Positions 9,565 to 17,788 of a DNA stretch of 23,748 bases are shown here, one piece after another. Made by a program: the position numbers and the translations under genes. The notes beneath the pieces are model-generated. The model was given only the letters and a program-made list of their open reading frames with translations, did no database searches and had not been told where the DNA came from. How positions within the stretch are numbered: position 1 is the stretch's first letter; every line of letters starts with the position of its first letter. The DNA is taken from positions 1 to 23,748 of the IMG/VR virus record IMGVR_UViG_3300031933_000101; one strand, written 5' to 3'. The stretch is from a virus.

Positions 9565-10022
9565 TACCAAACCTTCCCCAGCATGTAGGCATCAACCTTG
9601 TCGACCTCATGCTGTTTCATAATACCCTCAACCTCAAACCCAAGTTTTTGCAACCACTTGGCACCGTGCGGGTGGTCGGCTCTCACATGGGCCTCAAGCC
9701 TGTGCAGCCCTATAGCCTCTTGCGCGGATTCAAGCCCTCGCACACACGCCTTCCAAAACTCTTTCGGCATGCACTCAACAGCCGTTCCTGTCCATGCGCT
9801 GCACTGCGCCACCCCGGGCCACTTCTGCAAAAACACCCATATGGCGACCACTTCGTCCTCGCACATAAAGCTGTTGATAATGGCGCATTTCTCAAGCTTG
9901 CCAAACAGTCTGTGCATGCTCCCGAAGCCGCCATGCAGCCTGACAACCATAGCATCATGCTCACGCAACTTTGGCAAAAGCTGTTCCAGGTGTTCCATTT
10001 CGAACGGCACCACTTTAATCAT
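9564..10022 (-). CDS. GNAT-fold acetyltransferase-like protein (phage gp13 type)
   Basis: The 152-residue product has the layout of a GNAT acyltransferase. It starts with MIKVVPFEMEHLEQLLPKL. A beta segment AIINSFMCEDEVVAIWVFLQ follows, then a helix (KEFWKACVRGLESAQEAIGL), the strand HRLEAHVRADHPHGAKWLQK and the C-terminal LGFEVEGIMKQH. The last part corresponds to the usual 'N..A..L..K.GF..EG' end of the fold. T7 gp13-family proteins in virion operons share this fold and position and are often thought to act in assembly of the internal core rather than as enzymes. The start at 10022 overlaps the previous stop as ATGA. An in-frame ATG three codons earlier is also possible. Substrate unknown; the classic Q/RxxGxG/A acetyl-CoA loop is not obvious, so it may be non-catalytic. 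Confidence 0.75.
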   Translation of the reverse strand: MIKVVPFEMEHLEQLLPKLREHDAMVVRLHGGFGSMHRLFGKLEKCAIINSFMCEDEVVAIWVFLQKWPGVAQCSAWTGTAVECMPKEFWKACVRGLESAQEAIGLHRLEAHVRADHPHGAKWLQKLGFEVEGIMKQHEVDKVDAYMLGKVW

Positions 10023-12142
10023 CGTTGCCAAACCTCATAGTTGACCACCAAGGCGTTTATCGTGACGGGCAACGGCATATCACGCCGCAAATAAACGCGC
10101 TTGTCACTGCTATAAGCCCCCTCAATAAAGATGGACTTTTCCCCGCTGAACGGCTCAGGGGCTTCGCCAAACGTTATGTTTTCGTTGAAAATGATTTCGT
10201 CAAGGTTGTCGGAGCCCGGCCCTGCTTTCAGCCCGTAAGAGTCGGACAATCTCACGGCTACATATGGAAGAGATTTTACGCGTCCAATGCTTGCGCCATC
10301 GTTCAACGGTTCTTCAATGGGCAGAGTTTCCAAGTCAGACACATAATGCAGCCCAACAGCCACCTTGCTGGCGGCATAGTCAAGCTCTATCTGCCCGCTA
10401 GATACCGTTTTGTTTGATACGATGATGCCATCGGCCAACACGTCAACGTCTTCGCCTTCCAAATGGTCAAGACCCGTAATGGTTGTCGTGGCAACGCCAT
10501 CATATAGCACGCCACAATCGACAAGGTAAGCATCTGCAAGGTCGTCAGAGTTGAACTCATCGGCCATGTATTCGACATACTTTACAGTGCTGCCGTCAAT
10601 GGTGCGCTCAACGATGAAATACGGGATATCCCTATCTCCTCCGTTGACACAGGTAACGCTCTTCACGCTCCCTCCGGTCGTGTGCCGGTGCCACCCGACA
10701 ACCTTGTCGTCCCGCTTGTAGGTCAATGCCATCAGGGTTCCGTCAGAACGCACGCACCACACGATGGAGCTTGACCGCTGGATATCAATATCAACAATGG
10801 TATTGCTGCGAAGCAAGTGCTCTGCAAGAAGCGTCAGGTCCGGAGAACGGTAAGAGTCGTCGTCGTACAAATATGCGAATTCATGCAGGGCTTTACCGTC
10901 TCGCGCCACGAACAACACGGCATTGCCAACCTGTAAAGCCTGGATGTTCGCCCCGCCAACCGTGGTGTGCCGCCTCGCAAGGATCGCAGACGGCGTAATA
11001 GGCTCGTCCTGCCCCCCGCCGTTCATGAGCCATTCGCCGCCCGTGGTGCCGACGGCAAGCCCACCGCGAGCCGTGGTGAGCCACTTGATTTGGTTGACCT
11101 CGTTGGAGAGCGTTTTAAACGAGCACGCGTCCGAGTCCGTCACTTCGGCCTGCACCCTGAAGCTTGACAGGGCATCGGTTTCTGACAAATCGATATCGCT
11201 GTCGTTCGCCACAACAAGACGCGCTTCGTGCAGCGCGCCAACGGCTGGATATCCGGTCGTGTCGCTGTATTTACCGAGTTTCCATTGGGTGGTTGCCGAG
11301 GTCGGGAAACTACCAACCACAACCGTCACAGTGCAGTTCGTTGAGTCGGCAACATCGGTTATCTCGCCCCACTTCCATGCAGCCGAGTTGTAAATACGAA
11401 CCAGCCGCCCGACATCGGTTGACAAAAACCCCTGCCCGTCATTAATGCCGTCTGCGGCGCTAGCCGTTACCGTAACGCTGCCAGTCCCCGCGGATGCGAC
11501 TAAGGTTGTCGTGGTGCTGTTTAATGGTAAATACGGACCGTCAAGAAAGACCTCGTTGACAAACAACCATTCGGCCTCTCCGTACCGCTCCAACCTTTTG
11601 GTTGGATAGTCGGGGTGAAAGAACCACATAACGTCTGCGCTTTGCGTAATATGCAGATCGAACAGTTCGTCTTCCTGGTACGGGGTTGGGATTTCAAACA
11701 CATCGCCGCTAAGCGGATACCACCAATCGGTTTCCGTTGAAGGGTTGTAGTTCAGGTTCGCGTCAGACAGCGAGTAATAATTAACGCCGCTATAAGATAC
11801 CAAGGCTCCATGAGCATACGTGGTACCGCTATCCCATGCGTCCAAAGTCCCAACGGTCAACAGTGATCCGTCACGGCCAAGCCTGATATATTCCGGTCCA
11901 ATTTCCAGAACATAGGAAATATCAGCAGAATACTCGAACGGCAAAAGCCGCTGTACTTTCGTAGCATCCTTTACGGGCCACCCGTAAAACGTTCCCGGTC
12001 TTGTCGTTGCCCCGCCGTGCGGATGAAGGATGAAGTTTTCAAGACGGGCGAGAGAGTTCTTGTATTGCGGAAGGTCCACGCGCCCGAATAGTCGTTCGGA
12101 GATTTCCCCGCCTGTGAAGGATGTTTGCCAACGCCAGATCAT
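10019..12142 (-). CDS. Tail tubular protein B-like / tail stabilisation protein
   Basis: The 707-residue product is beta-rich and low in Cys. It opens with IWRWQTSFTGGEISERLFGR and continues LARLENFILHPHGGATTRPG, the hallmark N-terminus of podovirus tail-tube/stabilisation proteins (T7 gp12-like). Later segments such as SALGTTGGEWLMNG-type repeats (WLTTARGGLAVGTTGGEWLM, about residue 355) and LAEHLL/SSSIVWCVRSDGTL also fit that family. The protein would form the nozzle below the head and receive the fibre. Its ATG overlaps the stop of the tubular A-like gene (ATGA), and its own stop overlaps the GNAT start. The assignment rests on the N-terminal motif, length and gene order. Confidence 0.86.
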   Translation of the reverse strand: MIWRWQTSFTGGEISERLFGRVDLPQYKNSLARLENFILHPHGGATTRPGTFYGWPVKDATKVQRLLPFEYSADISYVLEIGPEYIRLGRDGSLLTVGTLDAWDSGTTYAHGALVSYSGVNYYSLSDANLNYNPSTETDWWYPLSGDVFEIPTPYQEDELFDLHITQSADVMWFFHPDYPTKRLERYGEAEWLFVNEVFLDGPYLPLNSTTTTLVASAGTGSVTVTASAADGINDGQGFLSTDVGRLVRIYNSAAWKWGEITDVADSTNCTVTVVVGSFPTSATTQWKLGKYSDTTGYPAVGALHEARLVVANDSDIDLSETDALSSFRVQAEVTDSDACSFKTLSNEVNQIKWLTTARGGLAVGTTGGEWLMNGGGQDEPITPSAILARRHTTVGGANIQALQVGNAVLFVARDGKALHEFAYLYDDDSYRSPDLTLLAEHLLRSNTIVDIDIQRSSSIVWCVRSDGTLMALTYKRDDKVVGWHRHTTGGSVKSVTCVNGGDRDIPYFIVERTIDGSTVKYVEYMADEFNSDDLADAYLVDCGVLYDGVATTTITGLDHLEGEDVDVLADGIIVSNKTVSSGQIELDYAASKVAVGLHYVSDLETLPIEEPLNDGASIGRVKSLPYVAVRLSDSYGLKAGPGSDNLDEIIFNENITFGEAPEPFSGEKSIFIEGAYSSDKRVYLRRDMPLPVTINALVVNYEVWQR

Positions 12143-12750
12143 GTTCTCTCGCTAACGTAGGAGGTTGATTGGTACGGTTCTGTTCGGTCGGTTTGCGCGT
12201 TCAGGGTCTTCATCCGCGCCATGCGGGCATCGTACACGCCTCTAAGAGCGTCAGCCATTTTGTAGCTTTTGGCGACGATCATAGCGAGGTCAACAGACAT
12301 CCTTGCGGCGAAGGCCTGCACAAACGATGGTGAAAACTTCGATGGGTCCTCGACCCTGGCAATATAGAGGATTTTTACCTCTTCCTCGTCTGTCAAAAGC
12401 TTTTCGCCCTCAACCTCCCACGTTTTCCCAAATGTCGCCACCTGCACACTCTGCGCTGTCGATTGGTCGAGCATGGCATATTCGTCGTCCTGCATTTCGA
12501 GCACTCGCAGGCAATCGGACGGCAAAGCGTAGGCATACAGGTAGCCGTATCCCGGGGTTTCATCAAGCCGCGCCAAAATCGCCCTGCGCTTGCAGAACGT
12601 CCAAGCGTGCGCCTCCTGAATCTCGTCTCGCAACAGGCTATATATGGCCTTACACGCTCTTCCTTCTGCGCTGGCATCATCCATGGTTGCAATTCTGCCG
12701 CCGCCCATCATGCCTAATGCTAGATTGCAAATTTGTACGTCACTGGCCAT
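12139..12750 (-). CDS. Tail tubular protein A-like head-completion protein
   Basis: The 203-residue product matches the gp11-type adaptor that joins the portal to the tail tube. It begins VQICNLALGMMGGGRIATMD, continues SAEGRACKAIYSLLRDEIQEAH and AWTFCKRRAILARL, and has YAYALPSDCLRVLEM about a third of the way in; these are all typical of the family. The length is usual. Its GGTGAT Shine-Dalgarno-like sequence lies just after a hairpin terminator, leaving no room for a promoter, so expression must come from readthrough of the head operon. It is followed by the tubular B-like gene with an ATGA overlap. Confidence 0.9.
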   Translation of the reverse strand: MASDVQICNLALGMMGGGRIATMDDASAEGRACKAIYSLLRDEIQEAHAWTFCKRRAILARLDETPGYGYLYAYALPSDCLRVLEMQDDEYAMLDQSTAQSVQVATFGKTWEVEGEKLLTDEEEVKILYIARVEDPSKFSPSFVQAFAARMSVDLAMIVAKSYKMADALRGVYDARMARMKTLNAQTDRTEPYQSTSYVSERT

Positions 12751-12759
12751 GTATCACCG

Positions 12760-12783
12760 AAAAGGGGAGGCCGAAGCCTCCCC
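12760..12783 (-). terminator. Intrinsic terminator between head and tail modules
   Basis: Read on the minus strand, GGGGAGGC and GCCTCCCC form an uninterrupted 8-bp stem closed by a TTCG tetraloop, followed by only four T's. It lies just after the last head gene and 9 bases before the start of the tail tubular A-like gene. The short T-run suggests partial termination. Confidence 0.8.
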
Positions 12784-12791
12784 ATTGTGGG

Positions 12792-12974
12792 TTAACGGAT
12801 GCCGTCACCAAGGTCTGTCAGGGTTTCCGGCTGTTTGTCTGGCTTATTTTCCTTCTTCTTGGTTTTGGCGGGTTCGCAACATGCGGGGCACTTCTTGCCG
12901 AGGATGTCGAACTCTTCTCCCGGCCTGCGACGCGCCCCGCCGATAAAGCACATTACCTTAGCTCTTACGCGCAT
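12792..12974 (-). CDS. Small basic phage protein of the head region
   Basis: The 60-residue product opens with RVRAKVMCFIGGARRRPGEEFDI, a pattern seen in many short phage proteins placed next to head genes, with the recurring '(G)G.RRRPG(D/E)EF' core. A CPAC pair (CxxC, about residues 29-32) and a Lys-rich tail (KTKKKENKPDK) follow. AGGGG stands before the ATG. It lies directly after the cement gene and ends just before the hairpin terminator. The fold suggested by the N-terminus is a small beta domain. No function is known to me; it may be a minor capsid or adaptor component. Confidence 0.75.
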   Translation of the reverse strand: MRVRAKVMCFIGGARRRPGEEFDILGKKCPACCEPAKTKKKENKPDKQPETLTDLGDGIR

Positions 12975-12984
12975 ATGTCACCCC

Positions 12985-13434
12985 TTACAGAGCGTCAGGA
13001 TAGGCGACGTTGTACGGCACGTCACTGGTCAGGAAAGCATTGACCTTGCCAGCTGTAACGGCTTCAACCGCAGTGGTCTGCAAAACGCCGAGATACCGCT
13101 CGTAAGTGCCTTGAGGAAGTTTCACGGCGCATACCTGATACCCTTCGACCAAAGTGGCCTGCGCAATGGCTGAGGTGCTGAAATGGTACGTTGCGCTGCC
13201 GTCTGCGGCAATAGCGGCCTGGGCGTCGGAACACAGATGGAACTGCACGGTAACGCCATCGCCAGCGGAATCGACATCGGTGTCAACCTCGATGACAAGA
13301 TACAGGTCTTCCCCAACGCCGGGGTTGCCAGGGACAGCGGTCATGTCAATGACATCGCCGATCAGATACGAGCCAGCCGCCCCCGTATTGAGGGCGGTGG
13401 CATCGCAAAATTCGTTGCGTTCGTCGAGAATCAT
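12985..13434 (-). CDS. Capsid cement/decoration protein, Bbp16-like
   Basis: The 149-residue product, which begins MILDERNEFCDATALNTGAA, is beta-rich and has the segments YLIGDVIDMTAVPGNPGVGE, DLYLVIEVDTDV and LPQGTYERYLGVLQTT. This is the layout of the cement protein of Bordetella phage BPP-1 (Bbp16 family), which sits on the coat surface and locks the shell. Being right after the coat gene, with only 15 bases between, supports it. AAGGAG precedes the ATG. Confidence in the family is high from the N-terminus and the YERYLGV motif. Confidence 0.85.
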   Translation of the reverse strand: MILDERNEFCDATALNTGAAGSYLIGDVIDMTAVPGNPGVGEDLYLVIEVDTDVDSAGDGVTVQFHLCSDAQAAIAADGSATYHFSTSAIAQATLVEGYQVCAVKLPQGTYERYLGVLQTTAVEAVTAGKVNAFLTSDVPYNVAYPDAL

Positions 13435-13449
13435 ATTTGCTCCTTTATC

Positions 13450-14448
13450 TTAAATGCCGGATTCGGTGTTCAGAATGGCGTCACAGCGTCGTACCGGGAT
13501 GCCGTCGAACATGGTGACATGCTTGCCTGCTACCTGCTCCATGGTCAGCGTAGACGATGCCACTTTGTTCATGATCTGACGCCGCAGGAAACTTTTGACG
13601 GTGCGATTACAGTAGAAGGCAGGACGGCCCATGGACAGCGAGGGGATAATTTCCACAGCCTGGGTCATCAGGTCGATGAGGTCGGGGCCGGAAGAGGCGT
13701 TTTTAACCAGGTCTTCCTGGTCAATGTTGATACGGCACACATACCGCCAGTCCCGCACAGTCAAGCCGCAGTCCCAACGGTAATGGCTGCGGTAGGCTTC
13801 CATGCGCCCCCCGCTGCCGTCAACGTCCTCGATGGTAACCTGCCCCTTGTCCTCATGTTGCAGGCCTGCCTTGGAGCCTTTGGGATAAATGCCGTGTATG
13901 GTGTTCGGGCCCCAAACGACAAGCCAGATAGAAGTGTTATCGGAGCCGTCAGGGGTGGCGGCAGAGGTCAGGATGTTGTCGCCGTTTTGTGCGCTCTGAT
14001 CGTTGAACCGCGGGGAGAAGCCCGTAAAGGCTTCGGGTTCGGTGGACTCATTGCCGTAAAAGAGGGTGGAAGAAAACTCGTTATTCATCCCCTCGATGTG
14101 GGCGCGGTCCTCAGACAGCCGGAATGATGCGGTGTTCCCGTTCAGATCGGCAAGAGCCTTGTCAACTTCGGCATAAGCTTCGAGCATACCGCAGGTGTCG
14201 GTAATCTGCGCGGTGGTCGATTTTGTCGGCTGCACGCCACCGTACAGCTTACGCCAGGTCGGAGTCGGAAGACCGGTGCGGATGGTGGTCCGATGGCCGG
14301 TTGGGAGGTTGCCTTCAAGCCAGACCATATCCTGCAAAATTTCGTTGGTCTGGTTCAACATTTCGGCAATAGTGTCAATTTTGCCGTTGGGGTCCAGCCG
14401 CTTGGTTATGTCAAGCAGCGTCGGGTGAGTAGTTGCAAGTGTGCTCAT
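13450..14448 (-). CDS. Major capsid protein (BPP-1 Bbp17-like)
   Basis: The 332-residue coat protein is expected to adopt the HK97 fold. Visible features are the N-terminus LATTHPTLLDITKRLDPNGK, the segment EMLNQTNEILQDMVWLEGNL, the acidic/aromatic stretch FSPRFNDQSAQNGDNILTSA, and the C-terminal HVTMFDGIPVRRCDAILNTE typical of podovirus coats of this group. It lies between the scaffold and cement genes as expected. AAGG stands 6 bases before the ATG. The 74-base gap upstream is the widest in the head operon and could hold a weak promoter: TATATT at about 14481-14486 on the minus strand, but with no good -35 box. Confidence 0.9.
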   Translation of the reverse strand: MSTLATTHPTLLDITKRLDPNGKIDTIAEMLNQTNEILQDMVWLEGNLPTGHRTTIRTGLPTPTWRKLYGGVQPTKSTTAQITDTCGMLEAYAEVDKALADLNGNTASFRLSEDRAHIEGMNNEFSSTLFYGNESTEPEAFTGFSPRFNDQSAQNGDNILTSAATPDGSDNTSIWLVVWGPNTIHGIYPKGSKAGLQHEDKGQVTIEDVDGSGGRMEAYRSHYRWDCGLTVRDWRYVCRINIDQEDLVKNASSGPDLIDLMTQAVEIIPSLSMGRPAFYCNRTVKSFLRRQIMNKVASSTLTMEQVAGKHVTMFDGIPVRRCDAILNTESGI

Positions 14449-14522
14449 GTTTTACCTTTCTCTCTGCCATCACGACAGTGAATATATGTGCGGCCCTGTC
14501 TCTCGACGGTCCATGTTCGTTA

Positions 14523-15149
14523 TCAGTTCATGTCCGGATACAAAATGTGTTCTGGGGTCTTCTCGCCCCCGCCGACGCCTCCCTGCGGACTGTCCTCAGA
14601 GAGCTTCTCGCCGATTTTTGACAATAGCTTGACCAAAACGGGAGAATTCCCCATGCCAGACTCATCAAGCCACTTACCAACTTCCTCATCCGCAAAAGTT
14701 TTCAACGTCTGGTTGGCAAGCCGCAGGGCCTCATCGTACTTCTCTTTGCCCATCTCCGACGCCATCTGCTTGAGCCCTTCTTGCATCTGTGCATCGGCTT
14801 GTTCCCGCAATTTCTCCGGCAGGTTGCCCATCCGCTCCACGTCGAACTTAACGAGCGCATTCACCTGTTCTTGGGTCAATCCGGCCTCTTTCGCAACTGG
14901 CGCGAAGGCTTCAAAAGTGGTGCTATCAATTTCCACACCTTCGGGGGCCGTGTATTCCTCCGGGGCTTGCGGGCCTTTCAAGGCGTCCTGCAATGCCTCA
15001 AACGAGTCGTAGCCCTTCATCGACTCGCGGTATTCTTCCGGCAATGCGTCTGCCCAATGACTTTGGTTTTCGCCTCCCTGCTCTTGGCTAACCTCTGTCG
15101 CTTCCGTTCCCTGGTCGGTTCCGGTGTCAAGTGCTGATTCTTCGCTCAT
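14523..15149 (-). CDS. Head scaffolding protein
   Basis: The 208-residue product is highly acidic and largely helical. Its disordered Ser/Thr/Glu/Gln-rich N-terminus (about residues 1-30) leads to WADALPEEYRESMKGYDSFE, a motif frequent in podovirus scaffolds and assembly proteins. A central helical region follows (GLTQEQVNALVKFDVERMGN, LREQADAQMQEGLKQM), then a Gly-rich linker and a short tail. Its place between portal and coat, its composition and its length fit a T7 gp9-like scaffold that guides coat assembly and leaves before DNA fills the head. The ATG shares one base with the preceding TAA. Confidence 0.82.
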   Translation of the reverse strand: MSEESALDTGTDQGTEATEVSQEQGGENQSHWADALPEEYRESMKGYDSFEALQDALKGPQAPEEYTAPEGVEIDSTTFEAFAPVAKEAGLTQEQVNALVKFDVERMGNLPEKLREQADAQMQEGLKQMASEMGKEKYDEALRLANQTLKTFADEEVGKWLDESGMGNSPVLVKLLSKIGEKLSEDSPQGGVGGGEKTPEHILYPDMN

Positions 15150-15418
15150 TAGTCCTCCATGGATATCTGTGTCAATTCAAGGCCGCGTTGCTCCAACTCA
15201 AGCAAGCCTTGATAGCTTCGTTTGTCCAGTGCGTTGAGGATCTTCAACCCGATAGCGCGCATCCCCTCATTGTAAAACGTCTGGCTGTTGCCGGTCATGC
15301 TCGGCTCAAATACGCCGCACTCACGAAGCAGGTCTTCAAGTACTCTTTGCCCGTGCGGTGTGGCAAGAAATGTGCGTCGGTAATCCTCGCGCATCCTGCG
15401 TATGGTGTCCTTGTCCAT
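15149..15418 (-). CDS. Bbp19-like small virion-region protein
   Basis: The 89-residue product carries the conserved pattern of the Bbp19 family: YRRTFLATPHGQRVLEDLLR, CGVFEPS, then QTFYNEGMRAIGLKILNAL. The ATG at 15418 overlaps the stop of the spike base gene by one base (TGATG). The frame stays open upstream but that part lies over the previous gene and has no start signal. The family is widespread between portal and coat genes of podophages. Its function is not established; a minor head or assembly role is inferred from position. Confidence 0.82.
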   Translation of the reverse strand: MDKDTIRRMREDYRRTFLATPHGQRVLEDLLRECGVFEPSMTGNSQTFYNEGMRAIGLKILNALDKRSYQGLLELEQRGLELTQISMED

Positions 15419-15657
15419 CAGTAAATAGCCACGATGTCGGTTGCGGTCGTGCCGGTATCCCACACCCGCTTTACCTCCATGCTGATGTACCCCTCGGCGG
15501 CAGGCCAAACAAAGGTGTCGCCCAAGATCGTGGTAATCTTTACCGTCCCGTAACCTCCTACCCATAGCGATCTTGCAGGCCTAGGAAGGTCGGTGTCGTC
15601 GGCAGGTGTTACGAGGAAGCCGCCTGCCCCTGCGGATATCGAGCCATTCGGTTGCAT
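15418..15657 (-). CDS. Spike base protein, RCAP_Rcc01079-like
   Basis: The 79-residue product is all beta, with the sequence pattern DTDLPRPARSLWVGGYGTVK, then FVWPAAEGYISMEVKRVWDT and the end GTTATDIVAIY. The 'PRPAR.L.VGG' start and 'VKRVW.TGTTAT.IVA.Y' end are the signature of the short spike base proteins found in gene transfer agents and many phages. There they are thought to anchor head spikes or fibres. It falls between portal and Bbp19-like genes and is translationally coupled to the latter. AGGAGA lies upstream of the ATG. Confidence 0.83.
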   Translation of the reverse strand: MQPNGSISAGAGGFLVTPADDTDLPRPARSLWVGGYGTVKITTILGDTFVWPAAEGYISMEVKRVWDTGTTATDIVAIY

Positions 15658-15666
15658 GTCTTCTCC

Positions 15667-17331
15667 TTATACTGCTGGCAATTTGTCCAACAGACCGTTT
15701 AATGCCGTGTCTTCTCCGGTAGGGGTTTGCCCTAAATCCTTCGCCGCTTTTGCCGCCTGTGACGCCTGCTCCATCATCATTTGTTGAGCCTGCGCTTGCT
15801 TGCGTTGCTGCCGCATCTCTGCCGCTTCGTCGTCGCTCCGTAGCATCTTCGGGTCAGCCCCAGCAAGGTCGGCGTATTCTTCCAGCATGGCATCAAAATT
15901 AACGCGGTCGAGAACTTCCGGATTGAAATTCGCAAGGTTCCCGGCAAACATGGCCGTCCTCTCTATCGCTTGCGTTCCGACTGCTTTCTGCGCCTGGGCG
16001 AGCAAAGACGTGTATTCAACCTTGATTTCCTGCCCCTGTATCTCCCTCGGAGGCTCCGGCAGGCGGCCGTTACGCATTAAAATATCGAACACGCGGTCTA
16101 CCAGAGGTGAAAGGAACTCGCTGTTCTGCCGCTCTAGGACAGGCCCGAGAATGGCGAGCTTTTCTTCATGCCTTCGCGCCACCTCCGTGGCTGTCATGTT
16201 TTTGTCTTCGAGGATCATCAGGAACAGATCGTTGAAAAATCCCTGCCTTATCCTGTTTTCTACCTCGCGTATTTCGGAAGCGACCGCGCCAATGTCCGGC
16301 GTAATCTGCACGGTCGACCGTATAATTTCGTTTTCCTTGGCGTTGACATAGTTCTGCGCATTTGGGAGCAGCGACAGCCTGCCTTTAAAGCTCGATGGTA
16401 TGTTCATCGGTGGGTTGACAACCTTGTCAATCGACGCGAGCTTGTCACGCTCCAACTTCTGCAGCATCTTTATATCGCCCAACATCTCCATGCCGGGGCA
16501 ATTAGAGCCGTAAGCGTCTTCTCCCACCACCTCCCAACGCGGGAACATGGCAGGCTGGGTATTGAACCCGCTCTCTTTTAGAAACGAGTCCTCCGGAGCC
16601 CCGTCCTCCCAATAGACCGAGGCCCAAGGCATGTTGTCAGACCCGGCTTTGTTGGGGTCGTAGTCCTTGCGCGGAAAGACGGCGTTAATTACTCGCACCT
16701 GCGCGTCTGGATTCTTTTCTGCAAGGTTGCGCGTATGCGGAGAGCAGTTGTTAAGCCCGAACTGTTCCGCTACCGTCCTTGCGGTCATCCAGTACCACCT
16801 GAAGCCCGTGTCAACACTCCCTGCATGGTCTGTGGCCAGCGTGTAGCTGCCGACCGTCCAAGGTACACAGCGGATCATCTTCTTAGGATCTTCGTAGACG
16901 GCAAAAGGTCCGGTGCCGAACACTACCTGCTCTAAAAACGGCGTATGCACGGCACTGTAGAAGTTTGACCGCGTAAACACCCCGTACATCACCTGCTGAA
17001 CATCGTGGAGCCACAACTTGGCGGGCTCCCAATCGTTCATATCCTCGTCCCACAGGCTCAGCTTCAGCCACGGGAGTGAGTGCGGTACCAATCCACCTTT
17101 GAGACCTGAAACGGCAATCGATACGGCGCGTGAGGCGGTACCGTTAATGATTTTGCTGTGCTTGTACTTGTCGCCCTTGCCTGCCTGCGTGTGCTTATCG
17201 ACAAACCGCCCATGGCGCGGCAGGATGAAGTCTGCAAGGTCTTTCCAGTGCGAATGCCAATCGGCGTCATCGCTGTCGCGTTTGAGCTTGTACCGCCGCT
17301 TAAGCCGGCGTAGTTTCTCGCTTGTAATCAT
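15667..17331 (-). CDS. Portal / head-to-tail connector protein
   Basis: The 554-residue product belongs to the T7 gp8-type connector family, which forms the dodecameric ring at the packaging vertex. The N-terminus LRRLKRRYKLKRDSDDADWH with WKDLADFILPRHGRF is diagnostic. Further family motifs are ASRAVSIAVSGLKGGLVPHS, VVFGTGPFAVYEDP and NMTATEVARRHEEKLAILGP (about residues 375-395), and the C-terminal Gln/Ala-rich helix (MRQQRKQAQAQQMMMEQ) is also typical. The ATG overlaps the stop of the upstream gene (ATGA). Length is normal for the family. Confidence 0.93.
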   Translation of the reverse strand: MITSEKLRRLKRRYKLKRDSDDADWHSHWKDLADFILPRHGRFVDKHTQAGKGDKYKHSKIINGTASRAVSIAVSGLKGGLVPHSLPWLKLSLWDEDMNDWEPAKLWLHDVQQVMYGVFTRSNFYSAVHTPFLEQVVFGTGPFAVYEDPKKMIRCVPWTVGSYTLATDHAGSVDTGFRWYWMTARTVAEQFGLNNCSPHTRNLAEKNPDAQVRVINAVFPRKDYDPNKAGSDNMPWASVYWEDGAPEDSFLKESGFNTQPAMFPRWEVVGEDAYGSNCPGMEMLGDIKMLQKLERDKLASIDKVVNPPMNIPSSFKGRLSLLPNAQNYVNAKENEIIRSTVQITPDIGAVASEIREVENRIRQGFFNDLFLMILEDKNMTATEVARRHEEKLAILGPVLERQNSEFLSPLVDRVFDILMRNGRLPEPPREIQGQEIKVEYTSLLAQAQKAVGTQAIERTAMFAGNLANFNPEVLDRVNFDAMLEEYADLAGADPKMLRSDDEAAEMRQQRKQAQAQQMMMEQASQAAKAAKDLGQTPTGEDTALNGLLDKLPAV

Positions 17332-17780
17332 CCGGCCTCCAACGCCTTCGAATTGCGCTTGCGTCGCGTGTATTCCATTTCCGTGGCCATTCTGCTGCGT
17401 GCGTTGCCTGTCGCCTGTTTGTAAACCTCATCGGCCGTCTCGCGGTCTCCGGTTGCAGGCACATGGGTTTTCAGACCGTCAAGCGCCGCCTTTTTTTGCT
17501 GCCCCTTGCTCTCTTTATATGGCTTCAGTGTGCCATCCGAGAGGTCAACAAACAGCTTCTTGGACCCCCACAGAGGAAAAGGTGTTTTGTTGGACGGCGT
17601 CTCTTCCGAGGTCTGTGCAGGGGTCTCCTTGCGGTTCTTGCCGTAAAGCTGCGTGCTGCCCATACCGAGAGCGGCGGTCTTCGCTTCATACGCCTGAGAC
17701 AACGCCAGTGCTTTGCGCTTCGCTTTCTTCTCTTCCAATTCAGGATCGGATTGTTCCGGTGTGTCTGGCGATCCGCCCAT
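17328..17780 (-). CDS. Hypothetical charged protein between TerL and portal
   Basis: The 150-residue product is hydrophilic and rich in Lys, Glu, Thr and Ala, with no membrane segment or Cys. It has helical charged ends (ELEEKKAKRKALALSQAYEA and MATEMEYTRRKRNSKALEAG) and a central disordered Pro/Thr stretch (ETPAQTSEETPSNKTPFP). I do not recognise a family. GGAGG lies just before the ATG. It is coupled to the portal by an ATGA overlap and follows TerL by 8 bases, so a packaging or portal-assembly accessory role is plausible but unproven. Confidence 0.78.
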   Translation of the reverse strand: MGGSPDTPEQSDPELEEKKAKRKALALSQAYEAKTAALGMGSTQLYGKNRKETPAQTSEETPSNKTPFPLWGSKKLFVDLSDGTLKPYKESKGQQKKAALDGLKTHVPATGDRETADEVYKQATGNARSRMATEMEYTRRKRNSKALEAG

Positions 17781-17788
17781 GGTTCCTC

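Noticed and set aside
12303-13043. 246-codon plus-strand frame
   Set aside because: It is antisense to the tail tubular A-like gene, the terminator and the 60-aa gene. Its product is low-complexity in character and has no start signal.
13183-14127. 314-codon plus-strand frame
   Set aside because: It lies wholly over the coat and cement genes on the other strand, has no ribosome site or promoter, and the minus-strand proteins match known families.
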